From the NCBI GenBank assembly GCA_963585895.1, contig OY757904.1, positions 62,888,008 to 62,952,007 of the forward strand: DNA of 64,000 nt. The letters run 5' to 3'. Source of the DNA: Sepioteuthis lessoniana. Taxonomy: Eukaryota; Mollusca; Cephalopoda; Myopsida; Loliginidae. The notes below the pieces were generated by a model, which was not told the DNA's origin, did no database searches, and saw only the letters and a program-made list of their open reading frames with translations. Position 1 is the stretch's first letter. Every line of letters begins with the position of its first letter. Position numbers and translations under genes: made by a program. Of the stretch, positions 42,532 to 52,792 are shown piece after piece.

Positions 42532-43220
42532 AGCTTATATGGGGCAATTGTAACTAGAGAACAATTAAAAACAAACAGAATTGTTGCAAGTGATTGAAAA
42601 TTAATAGATTTGGAATAAGTGGGAATTAATACAGAGTAAAATTTTAGCGAGTAAGCGAGTAAATATTGATAAAGAACAGTAGCGATTTATTGAGAATAAA
42701 TAGATATGTCACAAGAGAGCAATTAAATGCAAACAGGACGTTATAAAGGGAGCAATAAAGAGAGCAGAGAATTATTACTAGTGCTAATTCTGAGTTACTG
42801 GAACTATAGCAAATTAGTGAATACGTGTTTTGACCTTATTCACTCTAAAGGATTAGAAATAGATTATTTATTCGTTCAAATACTTTTGAGAATAGCGTAT
42901 CAAGTGATTGAATTATGTGGGTTATTAAAAAGTAAATAGAAACGTAGCTACTAAGCAATTAACGGCGCATAGAATGATAGCGAGTGACTGCTCGATAGAT
43001 TAGAGAATAAACTTAAACATCTTTTTATTACTTCATTCCAATAATTTGTGTTTGTGTTGGACTTAAAAAGGATATGTAAAGATATATGGTAATACCTATT
43101 GCAGCTATGTATTTCCTACAGGTTTTAATTCAAAGTTTATATGTTTAAGTGAAGTATAAGGTTGGGATCATGCTACGCAGATTAGTTTACGAGCTTTTGA
43201 TGTGATTGTAGCTTGACGTG
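42532..43220. other. Nothing recognised
   Basis: Purine-rich AT-rich DNA with scattered 'gagtaag' and 'gagaataaa' phrases. No family or gene is recognised. Confidence 0.4.
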
Positions 43221-43700
43221 GGGGGATGTATAATGTAAAAAAAATTTTTATCCTTAATGGAATAAGATTACAGTTTCCAAATCAGGGTAATAAAAAAGAA
43301 AAAAACGCACGAAATGTGGTAGCCTTTGATCCTGGCCTGAATAATGTTGTTTTCTTCCTGGACGGGGAACCTCTTGGTCCAGGACTGTATGGGAGGTGGT
43401 ATTGTAATTTAACAAGCTATTTGCTTCGACGTGGCACAAGGCTGATTGAATGGGGCACGCAGTGAGACTCGAACAAACTCTTGCAAGTTTGCTAGTCAAG
43501 CTTGCTAACAATTACACTACCCAAGGTGCCCGGGAGGTGGTATTCAAGAGGTGTATGATTTGCTTTCATTTATATTTTGTCCGATGTTAAGGGTCAGGAA
43601 ACACTTATGCCGGGGCATACTTATCCAGGCTCAAAAAGTTGTGATTGCAAATTTGATTTATTTTATTGAACTTAATATTGATCGTAATACCTTCGTGCGT
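43221..43700 (+). repeat. Unclassified sequence hit by SINE D
   Basis: With the SINE D at 43404-43531 removed, the left frame (..NVVAFDPGLNNVVFFLDGEP, LGPGLYGRWY) joins 'tcaagaggtgtatgatttgc'. It could be a small piece of a retroelement or old gene. I cannot name it. Confidence 0.3.
43404..43531 (-). repeat. SINE D monomer with TSD
   Basis: TSD gggaggtggtatt at 43391-43403 and 43532-43544, 13 bases perfect. The 128-bp insert reads in reverse: ggcaccttgggtagtgtaat, tagcaagcttgactagcaaa, gagttcgagtctcactg-like, cattcaatcagccttgtgcc. It fixes the monomer length. Confidence 0.92.
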
Positions 43701-43984
43701 CCGGAAGGATTTTAAAAAATGCACATTTTCAAGACTAATAGTTCAACTTACCCATGCCTAGAGGATTGTTAGCTATTTATTTGCTCCACTTTAGTCATGT
43801 AAAATGCTAATCCAAGCTTCCTATGAAATCAATTATGACTGAGATTAGATTAACATCGCAATCTGTCAGGCGAGGAAAATCTAAGAAATTCATTTGTCAC
43901 GTGCTTTGTTTTGGGGATTTTTTTTTTGGCGGGGGTTGCTTTTTTTAATGTCAGATAGATAACTATTTGCTTTCTGGATCAATT

Positions 43985-44840
43985 AATATCCACTATTTAT
44001 TCGTTTGGTTTATTTGTTGAACAACATATCAACTTCTTATGGGTTATTTAATGGCGAAATTTGATTAATTCGCTTGTAATCAACTATATTTTCAAGGTTC
44101 CATTGCTCTTATGTGTCTATGATTATTTCTTTGCACACAATTACGTATCGAATATCCCTATCCGATACAAATAATATGCACGCAATTGAATGGTTTCAAG
44201 TATTCCTATGTAATAGAAATAACTTGGAAAAAATATATATTTTCGTGTAAGTATATCAATTTGATAATACTCATTTTTGGCACAGTTTTTTTGTTGTTGT
44301 TTCTTCAAGTAACAAAAATTAATCTTTTGTAAACAATTTTACCTCCAAGTAACTATTCTTTATCAAATAATCTGCGCCCAGTAGTACGCTTTCAAGTATT
44401 CTTATGTAATAATAACAATTTATAAAACAAATATAGTTTCAAGTAAGTATTTCTATTCAATAATACTCATTTTTGGTACATATTTTTTGCGGGGGTCGGG
44501 GAACGAAGATAATTCTTTTATAAACAAATTTACCTCAGAGTAACTATTCTTTATCAAATAATTTACGCCCAGTAATATGCTTTCAAATATTCCTGTCTTA
44601 TACGAATACTTTTTCAAACAAAACTATTTGCTTTATAGATGAGACCATAACATATACTTCAATTCTGCTTCAGAATGGACCTGGGAGTAATGGCAATGAA
44701 ATGATACTCCAGTCTCCCCAGATTGACAGATCTGTTGCCTTACCAACATATACAGTTTATTTTCAAACGCAAGACAGCCATGGGTGGGGATTCTCACCTC
44801 TCTGCATAGAATTCAGTCTGTGGATTCTTAGCCCAACCAG
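43985..44840 (-). repeat. Family A, older subfamily with duplicated body
   Basis: The tail (ttgaacaacatatcaact, gggttatttaatggcg) is followed by body units. A block of about 200 bases is repeated (gataatactcatttttggca at about 44264 and aataatactcatttttggta at about 44459, each followed by 'gtaactattctttatcaaat'). The decayed head follows at about 44645-44840. Confidence 0.75.
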
Positions 44841-44932
44841 TATGCTTTCACTATTTATTCATTCTTAAAGAGAAAAGTCAGTATTTCGAATTAATATGTC
44901 CTAGATAGAAATACAAACATCTTTACATTAAA

Positions 44933-45400
44933 TCATCATCATCATCATCATCATCATCACGTCATGTCGCTAACAAGGGTTTCCCTAACCCTCTCTCGCC
45001 ATTCATTCCTATTATCCATCACTTCCAGCAGGTCTTCTAGACTACATCCTGTGTCCCTAAATACTGTTGTAGATAAGTTCTAGATAGTCGACGAACACTT
45101 GTACGTTCGTGTGAAGGGGTCGATTGGAGAACGTCACTTATGAGTTCGTTCTTACTTCGCCAGTAGTGTCTCGCATGTCTTGTCCGCCTCATTTGGATGG
45201 TTTTAGAGATGGGAGGTAGGTAGACACTCAGCTATTGTTTTGTGGGATTTTTCTTCTAGGATTTATTCAATATAGCACGTAACATTCTTGTGCAGTTCTC
45301 GTCTAGTTTTTTCTCTACACGCTTAGTCAGCATCCATGTGATGCATCCTTATAGTAGAATTGACATGACCACTGCTTGGAAAAACGTGGCGTAAAACATC
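44933..45400 (-). mobile_element. RTE-like LINE 3' end, decayed
   Basis: The (CAT)n tail at 44933-44960 is followed by 'gtcatgtcgctaacaagggt', 'accctctctcgccattcatt', 'caggtcttctagactacatc' and 'gtctcgcatgtcttgtccgc'. Order as at 25012, but more diverged and with frame breaks. 5' truncated. Confidence 0.85.
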
Positions 45401-45836
45401 TACCTATCATTCCACGTCTGAACTCACGCAGTATAACACAAGGTTTAAATTCAAAGTTTAAGAGTTATAATGGAACAAAACTCAACCGGTGGCTTACTTA
45501 CAAAACTGAAATTTAAATTTGAAGAAGAGGAGTGAGAAGTGCCACTCTTCTTTTCTTTAATAAAAATATACATTATAGTTTAAATTTTGTTATTTAACAA
45601 TTTAAATCTTTTTTCCATTTGTTGTTGTTGCTGTTGTTTGTGTCATTTAGTATCCCTCATTCCATGACTATTATTGTTGTAATAAACCACAAAAATATGA
45701 AACCAAATAATTCAAATACATAAGATTAAAAATAATAATCTTAATTCTGAAGAAGCTAGCAGTTCAATTTGATCTTCTATAGTGTATTTCTTTTCTAATA
45801 CCGACGGATTTTATTCCAAACTATATATATATATAT
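45401..45836. other. Nothing recognised
   Basis: AT-rich, with a TA run at 45820-45836. No repeat family or gene. Confidence 0.5.
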
Positions 45837-45837
45837 C

Positions 45838-45935
45838 CTATTTACTCAACCCCTAAGCTCGGGCAGGATATGACACAAGGTCAATTTTTAAGCGGAGTTT
45901 AGCAGGTTTGAATTCAGAGTTTTCCTTCTCCTAGA
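45838..45935 (-). repeat. SINE C, 3' part only
   Basis: 'aagctcgggcaggatatgac', 'acaaggtcaatttttaagcg', 'cagagttttccttctcctag' is the 3' part of SINE C in reverse. A TA microsatellite follows, where the rest of the element should be. Confidence 0.8.

Positions 45936-45936
<1 letters not shown>

Positions 45937-45970
<34 letters not shown>
45937..45970. repeat. (TA)n microsatellite
   Basis: TA run interrupted once by a CATA. Confidence 0.95.
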
Positions 45971-45972
<2 letters not shown>

Positions 45973-46009
45973 CGCCGAGTGTGTGACCAAAATGTAACGA
46001 GAAAGAAAA
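45971..46009. repeat. 39-base direct repeat, copy 1
   Basis: Identical to 46817-46855, from 'tacgccgagtgtgtgaccaa' to 'acgagaaagaaaa'. The copies are 846 bases apart. Between them are the SINE-derived hairpin, a tRNA-like fragment, a family A tail and a GC-richer segment. Confidence 0.9.
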
Positions 46010-46081
46010 AGGTTAGGATCAAGGGTAAAGTGGAGCAATCCAGCAAATGGAGTTGCGCCCTCCCCTACTATTGAAAAGTGC

Positions 46082-46114
<33 letters not shown>

Positions 46115-46195
46115 TATATACACACTTTTCAATAGTAGGGGAGGGCACTACTCCATTTGCTGAATTACTCCACTCTACCCTTGACCCTAACCTTT
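46008..46195. repeat. Long hairpin made from inverted SINE B 3' pieces
   Basis: The left arm 46008-46080 (ggttaggatcaagggtaaag ... actattgaaaagtg) and the right arm 46123-46195 in reverse are nearly identical. They are separated by about 40 bases of TA repeat. The arms derive from the 3' part of SINE B or a close relative. The structure could extrude as a cruciform. Confidence 0.9.
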
Positions 46196-46355
46196 CTGTA
46201 AGCATCTGTTTGTTTTAAATTTCTTTTAAAATTATGGATCAATTGTCTGCAGTGATTCGTTATGAAATTCTTCTGAATGAAGTACCATCTCAACTGCTAC
46301 AGTATCCTGACACACAATAGAACACTGGGTTCTGATGAAAGCCTAAATAATAAAC
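46196..46355 (-). repeat. Repeat shared with 49495-49645
   Basis: 'cctttctgtaagcatctgtt', 'aaattatggatcaattgtct' and 'ggttctgatgaaagcctaaa' followed by 'taataaactta' align with 49485-49642. In both places it adjoins a SINE B-like 3' module, so it is probably the other part of the same composite element. Confidence 0.7.
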
Positions 46356-46359
46356 TTAG

Positions 46360-46430
46360 TACGAACACGCTTACAACGATTCCGCAGTCCATCGCTTTAA
46401 CCACTACACCACGAGGACACCCCTGAATAC
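46360..46430 (-). repeat. tRNA-like SINE head fragment
   Basis: In reverse: 'ggggtgtcctcgtggtgtag', 'tggttaaagcgatggactgc', an A-box region typical of tRNA-derived heads. No B-box context remains. Confidence 0.5.
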
Positions 46431-46483
46431 CTTTAGGAATGACATGAACTCTCTATGGTTCAAATAGTACGACTGATTTTATT

Positions 46484-46560
46484 CTTCAGGGATGGCATTG
46501 GCATTGAATAACCCACAAAGGTTGACATGTCATTAAACAAATAAACCAAACCAAGCCAAA
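46484..46560 (+). repeat. Family A 3' tail fragment
   Basis: 'tggcattggcattgaataac', 'ccacaaaggttgacatgtca' and 'aaccaaaccaagccaaatca' form the hairpin plus (AAACC)-like tail without head or body. Confidence 0.75.
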
Positions 46561-46569
46561 TCAATAAAA

Positions 46570-46816
46570 ATGTTTTAATCATGTACATCCGTTTCAATCG
46601 CCGTGGTGATCCGAGAAGAGTATCAGCGATGGAATGGGAGAAATATCCATCCGGGCGCCTCTTAGCGGGAAAGCAAGAAATCACTAGAGAAGGACTTTGC
46701 GTGCAAAGGGCTTCAGTTTCCAGCTGCCACACTCGATTGGCTGTGTCGTTTATCAAGAGGGGAGGCAAGCTGAACAGCAATGGATAGGGTGGGGGATGCC
46801 GTAGGGAAGTTGGGAT
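46570..46816. other. GC-richer segment of unknown origin
   Basis: Open on both strands (46581-46787 plus, 46460-46780 minus), but neither product has a domain I recognise. It lies between the two 39-base direct repeats. It may be an old LTR or exon-like remnant. Confidence 0.3.
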
Positions 46817-46855
46817 TACGCCGAGTGTGTGACCAAAATGTAACGAGAAAGAAAA
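46817..46855. repeat. 39-base direct repeat, copy 2
   Basis: Exact match of 45971-46009. Confidence 0.9.
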
Positions 46856-47023
46856 TTGGTGCGAAGCGTTGAAGTTCAGAAGAAAAAGAATATGGTGAAA
46901 AAAATAAAACTCGAAAATAAAAGAAAGAAAGACGCGAGAGAAATAAGGAAAAGAAACAAGGAAAAAGAAAGAAGAATAACCAAAGAAGAAAGTAAAAAAG
47001 GAAGAAGAAAGAGAAAATATAAT

Positions 47024-47062
<39 letters not shown>

Positions 47063-47182
47063 ATTATTAGAAATAACCTGAGAAAGATAGACGAAAGAAA
47101 GCCAAAGCAGAAAAAAACAGAAAGAAAAGTAGAAAGAAAATGATGAGGAAATATTTTTGAAAGACAGGAAAAAATCATCTTT

Positions 47183-47218
<36 letters not shown>

Positions 47219-47480
47219 CTGAAATAAGCAAATACAAGGAGGAATGCATTGTGAGATAAACAGGTGAAAAAGAAAGAACGTAACAACAAAATATGGGAGA
47301 AAAAATTTTAAATTAAAAAAAGAATGAATGAATGAAAAAGGAAAGAAGAAAAGAAGAGAAAAGGAGAAATACCATAAAGCAAAAAAGATAAACTATGAAT
47401 AGAGGAAGAAAAACAAAAGAAAAGAATAACAAGACAAAAAGGAAGGAAGATAGAAAGAAGAATATGATAAGAATGAATAA
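46856..47480. repeat. Long polypurine tract with (GAAA)n and (GATA)n
   Basis: Over 600 bases of mostly A and G on the plus strand. It includes a (GAAA)n block at about 47028-47062 and (GATA)n at 47183-47217. The Lys/Glu/Arg-rich frame and the Phe/Leu/Ser-rich antisense frame are artefacts. The mirror-like symmetry could favour triplex DNA. Confidence 0.9.
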
Positions 47481-47684
47481 AATAGACAAGAATTATGTGA
47501 CATTGATAGATAGATATATATCTGTATTCATCTATGATTCACCAAATAAAAATTGAATTTACCACTAATAGATTCCTAGACTCATTTAAAAATCTTAATT
47601 ACGCTGAAATTGGTCTAAATTTTTATCTTCATGAAGACATTTATTTTCTTGTCAGAGTTTTTTTTTTCTTTTTTTTAAGAGGCA
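47481..47684. other. Nothing recognised
   Basis: AT-rich stretch ending in a T-run at about 47660-47680. Confidence 0.5.
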
Positions 47685-47770
47685 AATTAGTGTGACTCGA
47701 ACTCAGTTCACTTTAGGCTAGGAGAATAGCTTGCTCGCTTTTACTCCACGGCAAACGCCTTAAAGCTTGC
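47685..47770 (-). repeat. tRNA-like SINE head
   Basis: In reverse: 'gccgtggagtaaaagcgagc', 'aagctattctcctagcctaa', 'actgagttcgagtcacac'. This gives an A-box-like and a good B-box-like (gagttcgagtcac) pair at tRNA spacing. The rest of the element is not recognised. Confidence 0.5.
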
Positions 47771-48428
47771 CCACGTACACAGCATAGCCTGTTGTTTTGC
47801 AAAAATCTCAAAGTCCGTCGCTGGCAAAACGAACCGATGACTGAACAAGCTATTTCAACGTTCCCCAGCCAATACACGCCACTGTGAGTGATGAATGGAG
47901 AGGGTTAAGTGAAGATGACATCTCACTGCCCCAAACTCAAGAGCCCGTCCATCAGACAAACACTCCACCTCAAGTATTCACCAAAGTTGATTGGTGTCTC
48001 CATTTTTGGCAGAAAAATTCAGCCCGCCCTTAACGCACTCCCCCATCTTCTTCCTTCACTGGAAATGATTTACACGTATACTTTTAGACTCTTGTTTCTC
48101 TAGATTCGCTTCTCTTTTGTTCTGAAACTAAATAATCCTGTTCTTCGACACTTCATTTTACTGCAAACGAAGATCTTTGGCTCGGAGAACCTGTGCACCA
48201 AATAAGCAACAAAAGAAAAAATATCTACACATCGATAACCGTCGCCAGTTTCGAGTTAATTAGCAATGATAGCCGTAAAACTTCCTTCCAGGAAAGACTT
48301 AAAGGTGAAAAGTTGTTTTTTTTCACTCGCGTTTAACACCGGCAAATCCGCACACATATTTCAAAAATACTACAATTGATTTTAATTTTTTTAAATTCCT
48401 GATATCAAATATGAAAAGTCGTAAAATA
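47771..48428. other. Nothing recognised
   Basis: No repeat family or convincing coding frame. Confidence 0.4.
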
Positions 48429-48589
48429 TACGAGGGTGATTCAAAAAGTTCTAAGCTTATCCTGAAAAGAATAGCCTTAGCAGAACACTTTTGTTGTTGC
48501 AAGACGCTACCACTTCTTGTAAAACAAGAAAAACTAATTCAAATTTCTTTTTAATTTCAGTGTACAGGACGCCCATAAAATGTGAGAAG

Positions 48590-48980
48590 GGTACAACAAA
48601 TCTAAAAAAAGGACAAAACAGTAATAAAGTGTCTGCAAAAGGAAAGTACATCATCCAAAGAAATCCGTAAGGACATGGTACAGATACTTTGGGGGCACTC
48701 CCCTTCCTATCAAACTGTGAATAAGAAATCTGTGGAATTCACTTGAAGTAGGGACAGCACAGGAGATGACTCTGGGTCAGGTCGTCCCAAAACCTCAACT
48801 ACAGATGAACACTTGATCCCACTCACCGTATGGTTTTGTATGGCAGATTCTTTACTGTGTAGTAAATTGTCAATCCATTGGAATTAGTTCTGGTTCGGTC
48901 CACACTGTTTAAATTGAGATCTTAGAAATGAGCCAGCTATCTGTAAGCTAGGTCCCAAGAATGCTGACACCAAAGCACAA
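48590..48980 (+). pseudogene. Mariner transposase N-terminal relic
   Basis: Read with stops: KKDKTVIKCLQKE, then SSKEIRKDMVQILW, PSYQTVNKKSVEF, then DDSGSGRPKTSTTDEHL. This is the mariner DNA-binding region, with the linker GRPKT. Several stops and frame slips occur. Confidence 0.75.
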
Positions 48981-49139
48981 ACCGAAAAGAGTTGACATTT
49001 CTTAAACACACCTGACAAACTTACAGGTGACCTCTAAGATTTTTTCCTGTGTAGATTAGTAACTTAGGATGAAAACTCATCCCCTTTTTCACCTGACTCA
49101 ATTCCAGTTGATTGCTTCCTGTTTCCCAAAATCAAACCC

Positions 49140-49317
49140 AACCTGTGTTTAAAAACAATAATTTCTACTATGGAGGAATTTGTAGAGAACCAGTATGTCA
49201 CCTTCTTCCATGATGGAACTGCAATACTTGAGCATCTCTGGACCAAGTGCAATGATAATAAGGAGGGGTATACAGAAAATACTGAAAAACTGTCTTATTT
49301 CTTCGACTCCTTCTGAG
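49140..49317 (+). pseudogene. Mariner transposase C-terminal relic
   Basis: The plus strand reads CLKTIISTMEEFVENQ, FFHDGTAILEHLWTKCNDNK and EGY, ending with a stop at about 49317. It corresponds to the mariner C-terminus (V.EF....D..FF..GI..LE.RW.KC....GDY). The catalytic core is missing. Confidence 0.75.
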
Positions 49318-49349
49318 TGAAGCTTAGGACCTTTTGACCCATCTTCGTG

Positions 49350-49350
<1 letters not shown>

Positions 49351-49404
<54 letters not shown>
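49351..49404. repeat. (TA)n(TG)n microsatellite
   Basis: Begins at the TA flank of the mariner; a TG run follows. Confidence 0.97.
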
Positions 49405-49412
<8 letters not shown>

Positions 49413-49419
49413 AAAGGAA

Positions 49420-49645
49420 AGTTGGCGACCGTAGGGGTCGCTACTTCATTTCCTGGGTTGCTCCACTTTACTCTTGATCCTAACCTTTCTGTAAGCATCT
49501 TTTTGTTGTAAATTTCTTTTAAAATTATGGATCAATTATCTACAGGGATTCTTTATAAAATGCAACTGAATGAATTACCTTCACAACAGCTACAGTATAC
49601 TGACCACCGGATTCTGATGAAAGCCTAAATAATAAACTTAAGTGT
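49420..49645 (-). repeat. SINE B-like 3' module plus composite repeat
   Basis: In reverse, 49420-49490 gives 'ggatcaagagtaaagtggag' and 'caacccaggaaatgaagtag'. The neighbouring part, 49491-49642, aligns with 46190-46345. Two copies of the same arrangement support one composite element. Confidence 0.7.
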
Positions 49646-50560
49646 TTCTCTACAAAATATTAATATCTTAAATAGTTTTTTCAATAAATTTTTGAAAATA
49701 TCTAGTTATTTGGGGGCATCCAGAATAATAACATAATATTTTTTTTGTGGGGGGCTGTGTTTTTCTTATCTGAGAAAAAGAAAATTTGATCATAATTCGT
49801 ATGAAAGTAATAGCGTTTAACGAGTAAAAAAACAAACTTTAAACTCATCTGTCTATCGTCACTATCGTCAAGTAATATATGAAGTTGAAAAGAAAACCAT
49901 CGGCTTTTCCTTTTGTCATAATTTTAAAATTGTTCCAGTTGATTTAATGTTAAATGTTGTTTATTAAATGGCACATCAACTCTGAAATATTTAATGGCGA
50001 AATTTTATTCATTTGAAAATGATTGGTTGTATTGATGACTATAATTTCAATATTTCACAGAATTTCTTTTTTGTTAAATTTTTTTTTTAATTTTGCTTTT
50101 GTCCTTTGGTATATTTAAACGTTTATTTTTTGGGAATTTTTTTTTTATATATAATAGAGTAATTTAGTATACTGTTGAGTTTTTGTTTATTTTTATTACA
50201 TTTTTAAGTATATTAAAACGTCCTTTGTTATAGAAGAGTTTTGTTTTTTGTCTTTTGTTTTTTGTTTGTTTTTGTTTTATCTTTATTTTTATTTTTATTT
50301 TCATATTTTAACTTCATTTGGTATATTATTCTTTTCTTTTTCTTTTTTTTTTTGGTATATTAATCGTTTTTCTTCCTCTTTTATACTATAACGTTATTTG
50401 GCGTATTGTTTGTGTTTTTAATATTATAACGTCCTTTAATTCAATATTGCTTTCTTTTTTATACGGTGTCATTTTGGTATATCATTGTTTTTTGTTTTGT
50501 TTTGTTTTTTTTTTTCGAATACTAACACGAATGAAAAAATATGAGAACTCATGAATTTAT
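49646..50560. other. T-rich low-complexity stretch
   Basis: Long runs of T with G (tttgttttttgt, ttttattttt) at 50040-50510. A family A tail-like fragment occurs at about 49960-50005 (aaatggcacatcaactctga). No gene. Confidence 0.6.
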
Positions 50561-50980
50561 ATATGGCCCGGGCACCCAATGATTAATGACATAATCGTTA
50601 AAAAATGGTGTCTGAGGCCTGATGCATTTATCTTCTCTTTAAATATTAAAAATGGAAAATGAAAAGACTAAAATTGATTAACCCATACTAGATTTTATTG
50701 ATTTCTAAATTTTACCAGCTTTAAGGTAACTAAATTAAATTTGCAAGTTATATACAAAAGTTAACTCCATTACACCTTACATATTCACGGGATAATATGA
50801 TTACGCTAGTCTGATAGAAGTCTTTTTACTCTTGAAAATCATTCAATATAGTTGTCTTGATTGACAGCTGATCTACAATTTGAGAGTCTGCATTGCATAC
50901 GAAATGTAGATTTTTCCCTCATTTCAAGAAAAAAGTAAAGAAAATAGTTAACATAGTTCAAAGTATCGTAGCATGTATCA
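50561..50980. other. Nothing recognised
   Basis: AT-rich DNA between the T-rich tract and a mariner relic. Confidence 0.5.
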
Positions 50981-51295
50981 CTAGGATGAGTCGTAAGTTT
51001 TGCAATATTTTAGAAATGCGAGGCGCAATACGGCAGTTCCAGATGTTTTTGTCGAGGTTATAAAGTTACGAACGAAACTGAACTCTGAAATACCGAGTTC
51101 GCCTGATACTCTCCGAGCAGAAGTTGATGGACTTGTGTCCATGGCTCGTACCGTGAACTTTAAATCCACAAGCTTACCTGACCTGAAACTTTTATGTTCT
51201 TTATTTTTTTGTTGCTGAGACAATGATTCACTGAAAAGTAGTCGCTGTTTGAAAGATTGGTGCTGCCCAATCTTCACACACAAGTTAATTACCAA
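50981..51295 (-). pseudogene. Mariner-like transposase N-terminal relic
   Basis: A single open frame of 104 residues on the minus strand holds LKFTVRAMDTSPSTSARRVS and GELGISEFSFVRNFI. This resembles the second helix-turn-helix of a mariner transposase (ST.RR.S.ELGIS.S.V.R). The remaining residues are less clear. No catalytic part or TIR was found near it. Confidence 0.55.
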
Positions 51296-51394
51296 ACATT
51301 TATCTTTTATTTCTAAACAAAGCTAATTTTGATAAATAGAAATTACACGGGAGAATTTTTCTGTGACATTACTAACGTTATTTTCCACCCCCAT

Positions 51395-51395
51395 G

Positions 51396-51435
<40 letters not shown>

Positions 51436-51440
51436 CGCTC
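51395..51440. repeat. (TA)n(TG)n(CG) microsatellite
   Basis: TA and TG runs followed by gcgctcgcgcg. Confidence 0.95.
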
Positions 51441-51715
51441 GCGCGTGTTACTAATGTTCTGATTCATTCGTCATCTCTAAGAACTCTATTAATTAATATG
51501 TGTGCACAGAAGTCGAGAAATGATGTCTCATTATAAAACTAATTTCTTTTTGAAACCAACTTCAGATCAACCAACGTTCTATCAATATTTTAAAACTCAA
51601 TTTCTTGCAGAAGCCGTCAGTGCAATTGTAAAAAAATTAGGGATTTTAGTAAATTATTTTAGTAATAAATTAATTTCTAACTAAACTTGGGGTTCGGTGG
51701 TGGGGTTTTTCCGAT
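51441..51715. other. Nothing recognised
   Basis: AT-rich DNA with a short frame that has no known domain. Confidence 0.5.
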
Positions 51716-52351
51716 TTGTAATGGTTAAGGCGAATGAATATGGTTTTGCGTAGACGTGTCACTGAAAGTTTTAAGGCTGACATCTGATAAAAGCATTAGT
51801 TAAGGAATAGTTGGAGGAACATATATAAGAAAAGAGAGTACCACAGGAATTGGTAAGGAAGAGTCATAGAGGTCAACCAGATCACAGTGAAAAATGAAGG
51901 AATCTACCAGCGAAAGTGGGGGGTGGAGATCGACGCAGGAAGAGAGACGCAGAGGGTTCGTCAATCAGACAGAGAAGGGGACTCGAATAGACTTGTCAGC
52001 TGGAAAGGACCAACCAGTCGCATGAAAGGGCAGAGGCAGGACGAAACCAAGAAAAACCACCCACGAAAACAACAGAAACGACTGGAATGAGAAGCATTAT
52101 AACAGGGTCTGTGTCAGTCTCTTTCACCTCGCTTTGCTGGTTCTCTGTCTATCTAAATCAGTTGATGCACTTCCAACTCTATCTTTCTCTTTTCGGCGGC
52201 TACTATAAGAAGAGTAGTAGCAAACTTTCGTATCAAGCAAACCAGTAGAGAGTGATTTGTATTCGTTACTTCTTATCACGGTGAGGTTACTACGGGGTCC
52301 TACTGAAATCTAAGGGCTACAGCCTTAGTCTTTTTGGGACCGTATTGTTAC
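51716..52351 (+). mobile_element. Candidate solo LTR
   Basis: Begins TGTAATGG and ends TTGTTACA, so it has short inverted ends TGTAA/TTACA. A TATA-like 'acatatataagaaaag' lies at about 51820. The segment is GC-richer than its surroundings. No TSD is evident and no second copy lies in the window, so the call is tentative. Confidence 0.28.
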
Positions 52352-52404
52352 ATAATCAATTCGTTTTTTAAACGCGCAAAGGAATTTTCTGAATATAATT
52401 TGTT

Positions 52405-52610
52405 CACCATTCAATCAAAATTGGTCATTGTGAATGGTTGGTGATAGGATTGGATTAAAAGTCAATATTTCGAGTATAGTTTTTCGAATTCATACAGAAA
52501 TATTCGTCTTTTCTTTTATTACTCACGATTTATTATTTGACCGAATTAAACATTATATCAATCCCAGTTTAATCGATAAAATAGTAATGTATTTCAGGGT
52601 GTAGAATTAT
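52405..52610 (+). repeat. Family H repeat, copy 1
   Basis: 'ggattggattaaaagtcaat', 'atttcgagtatagtttttcg' and 'gaccgaattaaa' parallel 55985-56100. Diverged direct repeat of unknown class. Confidence 0.5.
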
Positions 52611-52611
52611 A

Positions 52612-52792
52612 GTAAAATGCCGGTGAACATTTCAGTGTTCTGAATCTTGAATTAATGTCTGTATTTTTAATCATATTAAAATGTTAGAGTTTCGAATCTT
52701 AGTATAATTTGATATTTTGAATTTTGGCAAAATATTGGTGTTCAAATCTTGGTAAAATGTCGATGTTTTGAATCTTGGTGAAATGTTAAGTA
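52612..52792 (+). repeat. Degenerate 26-base tandem repeat
   Basis: Six or so units resembling aaaatgtcgatgttttgaat plus cttggt. The last units are the most regular (52735-52790). Unit length varies between 23 and 28. Confidence 0.75.

Larger units (their letters stand above)
48431..49350 (+). mobile_element. Second internally deleted mariner with both TIRs
   Basis: Flanked by TA at 48429-48430 and 49351-49352. Ends cgagggtgattcaaaaagtt and, in reverse, cacgaagatgggtcaaaagg; the following ctaagctt also matches, so the TIR is about 35 bases. Length 920 bp. It holds both ends of a decayed transposase gene and lacks the middle. Confidence 0.85.

Noticed and set aside
46876-47289. 137-residue Phe/Leu/Ser-rich frame that looks like a membrane protein
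   Set aside because: It is the antisense of a polypurine tract. The hydrophobicity comes from TTT/CTT/TCT codons.
51716-52351. A confident solo LTR
   Set aside because: Only short TGTAA/TTACA ends and a TATA-like box support it; no TSD and no second copy. Kept as a low-confidence feature only.
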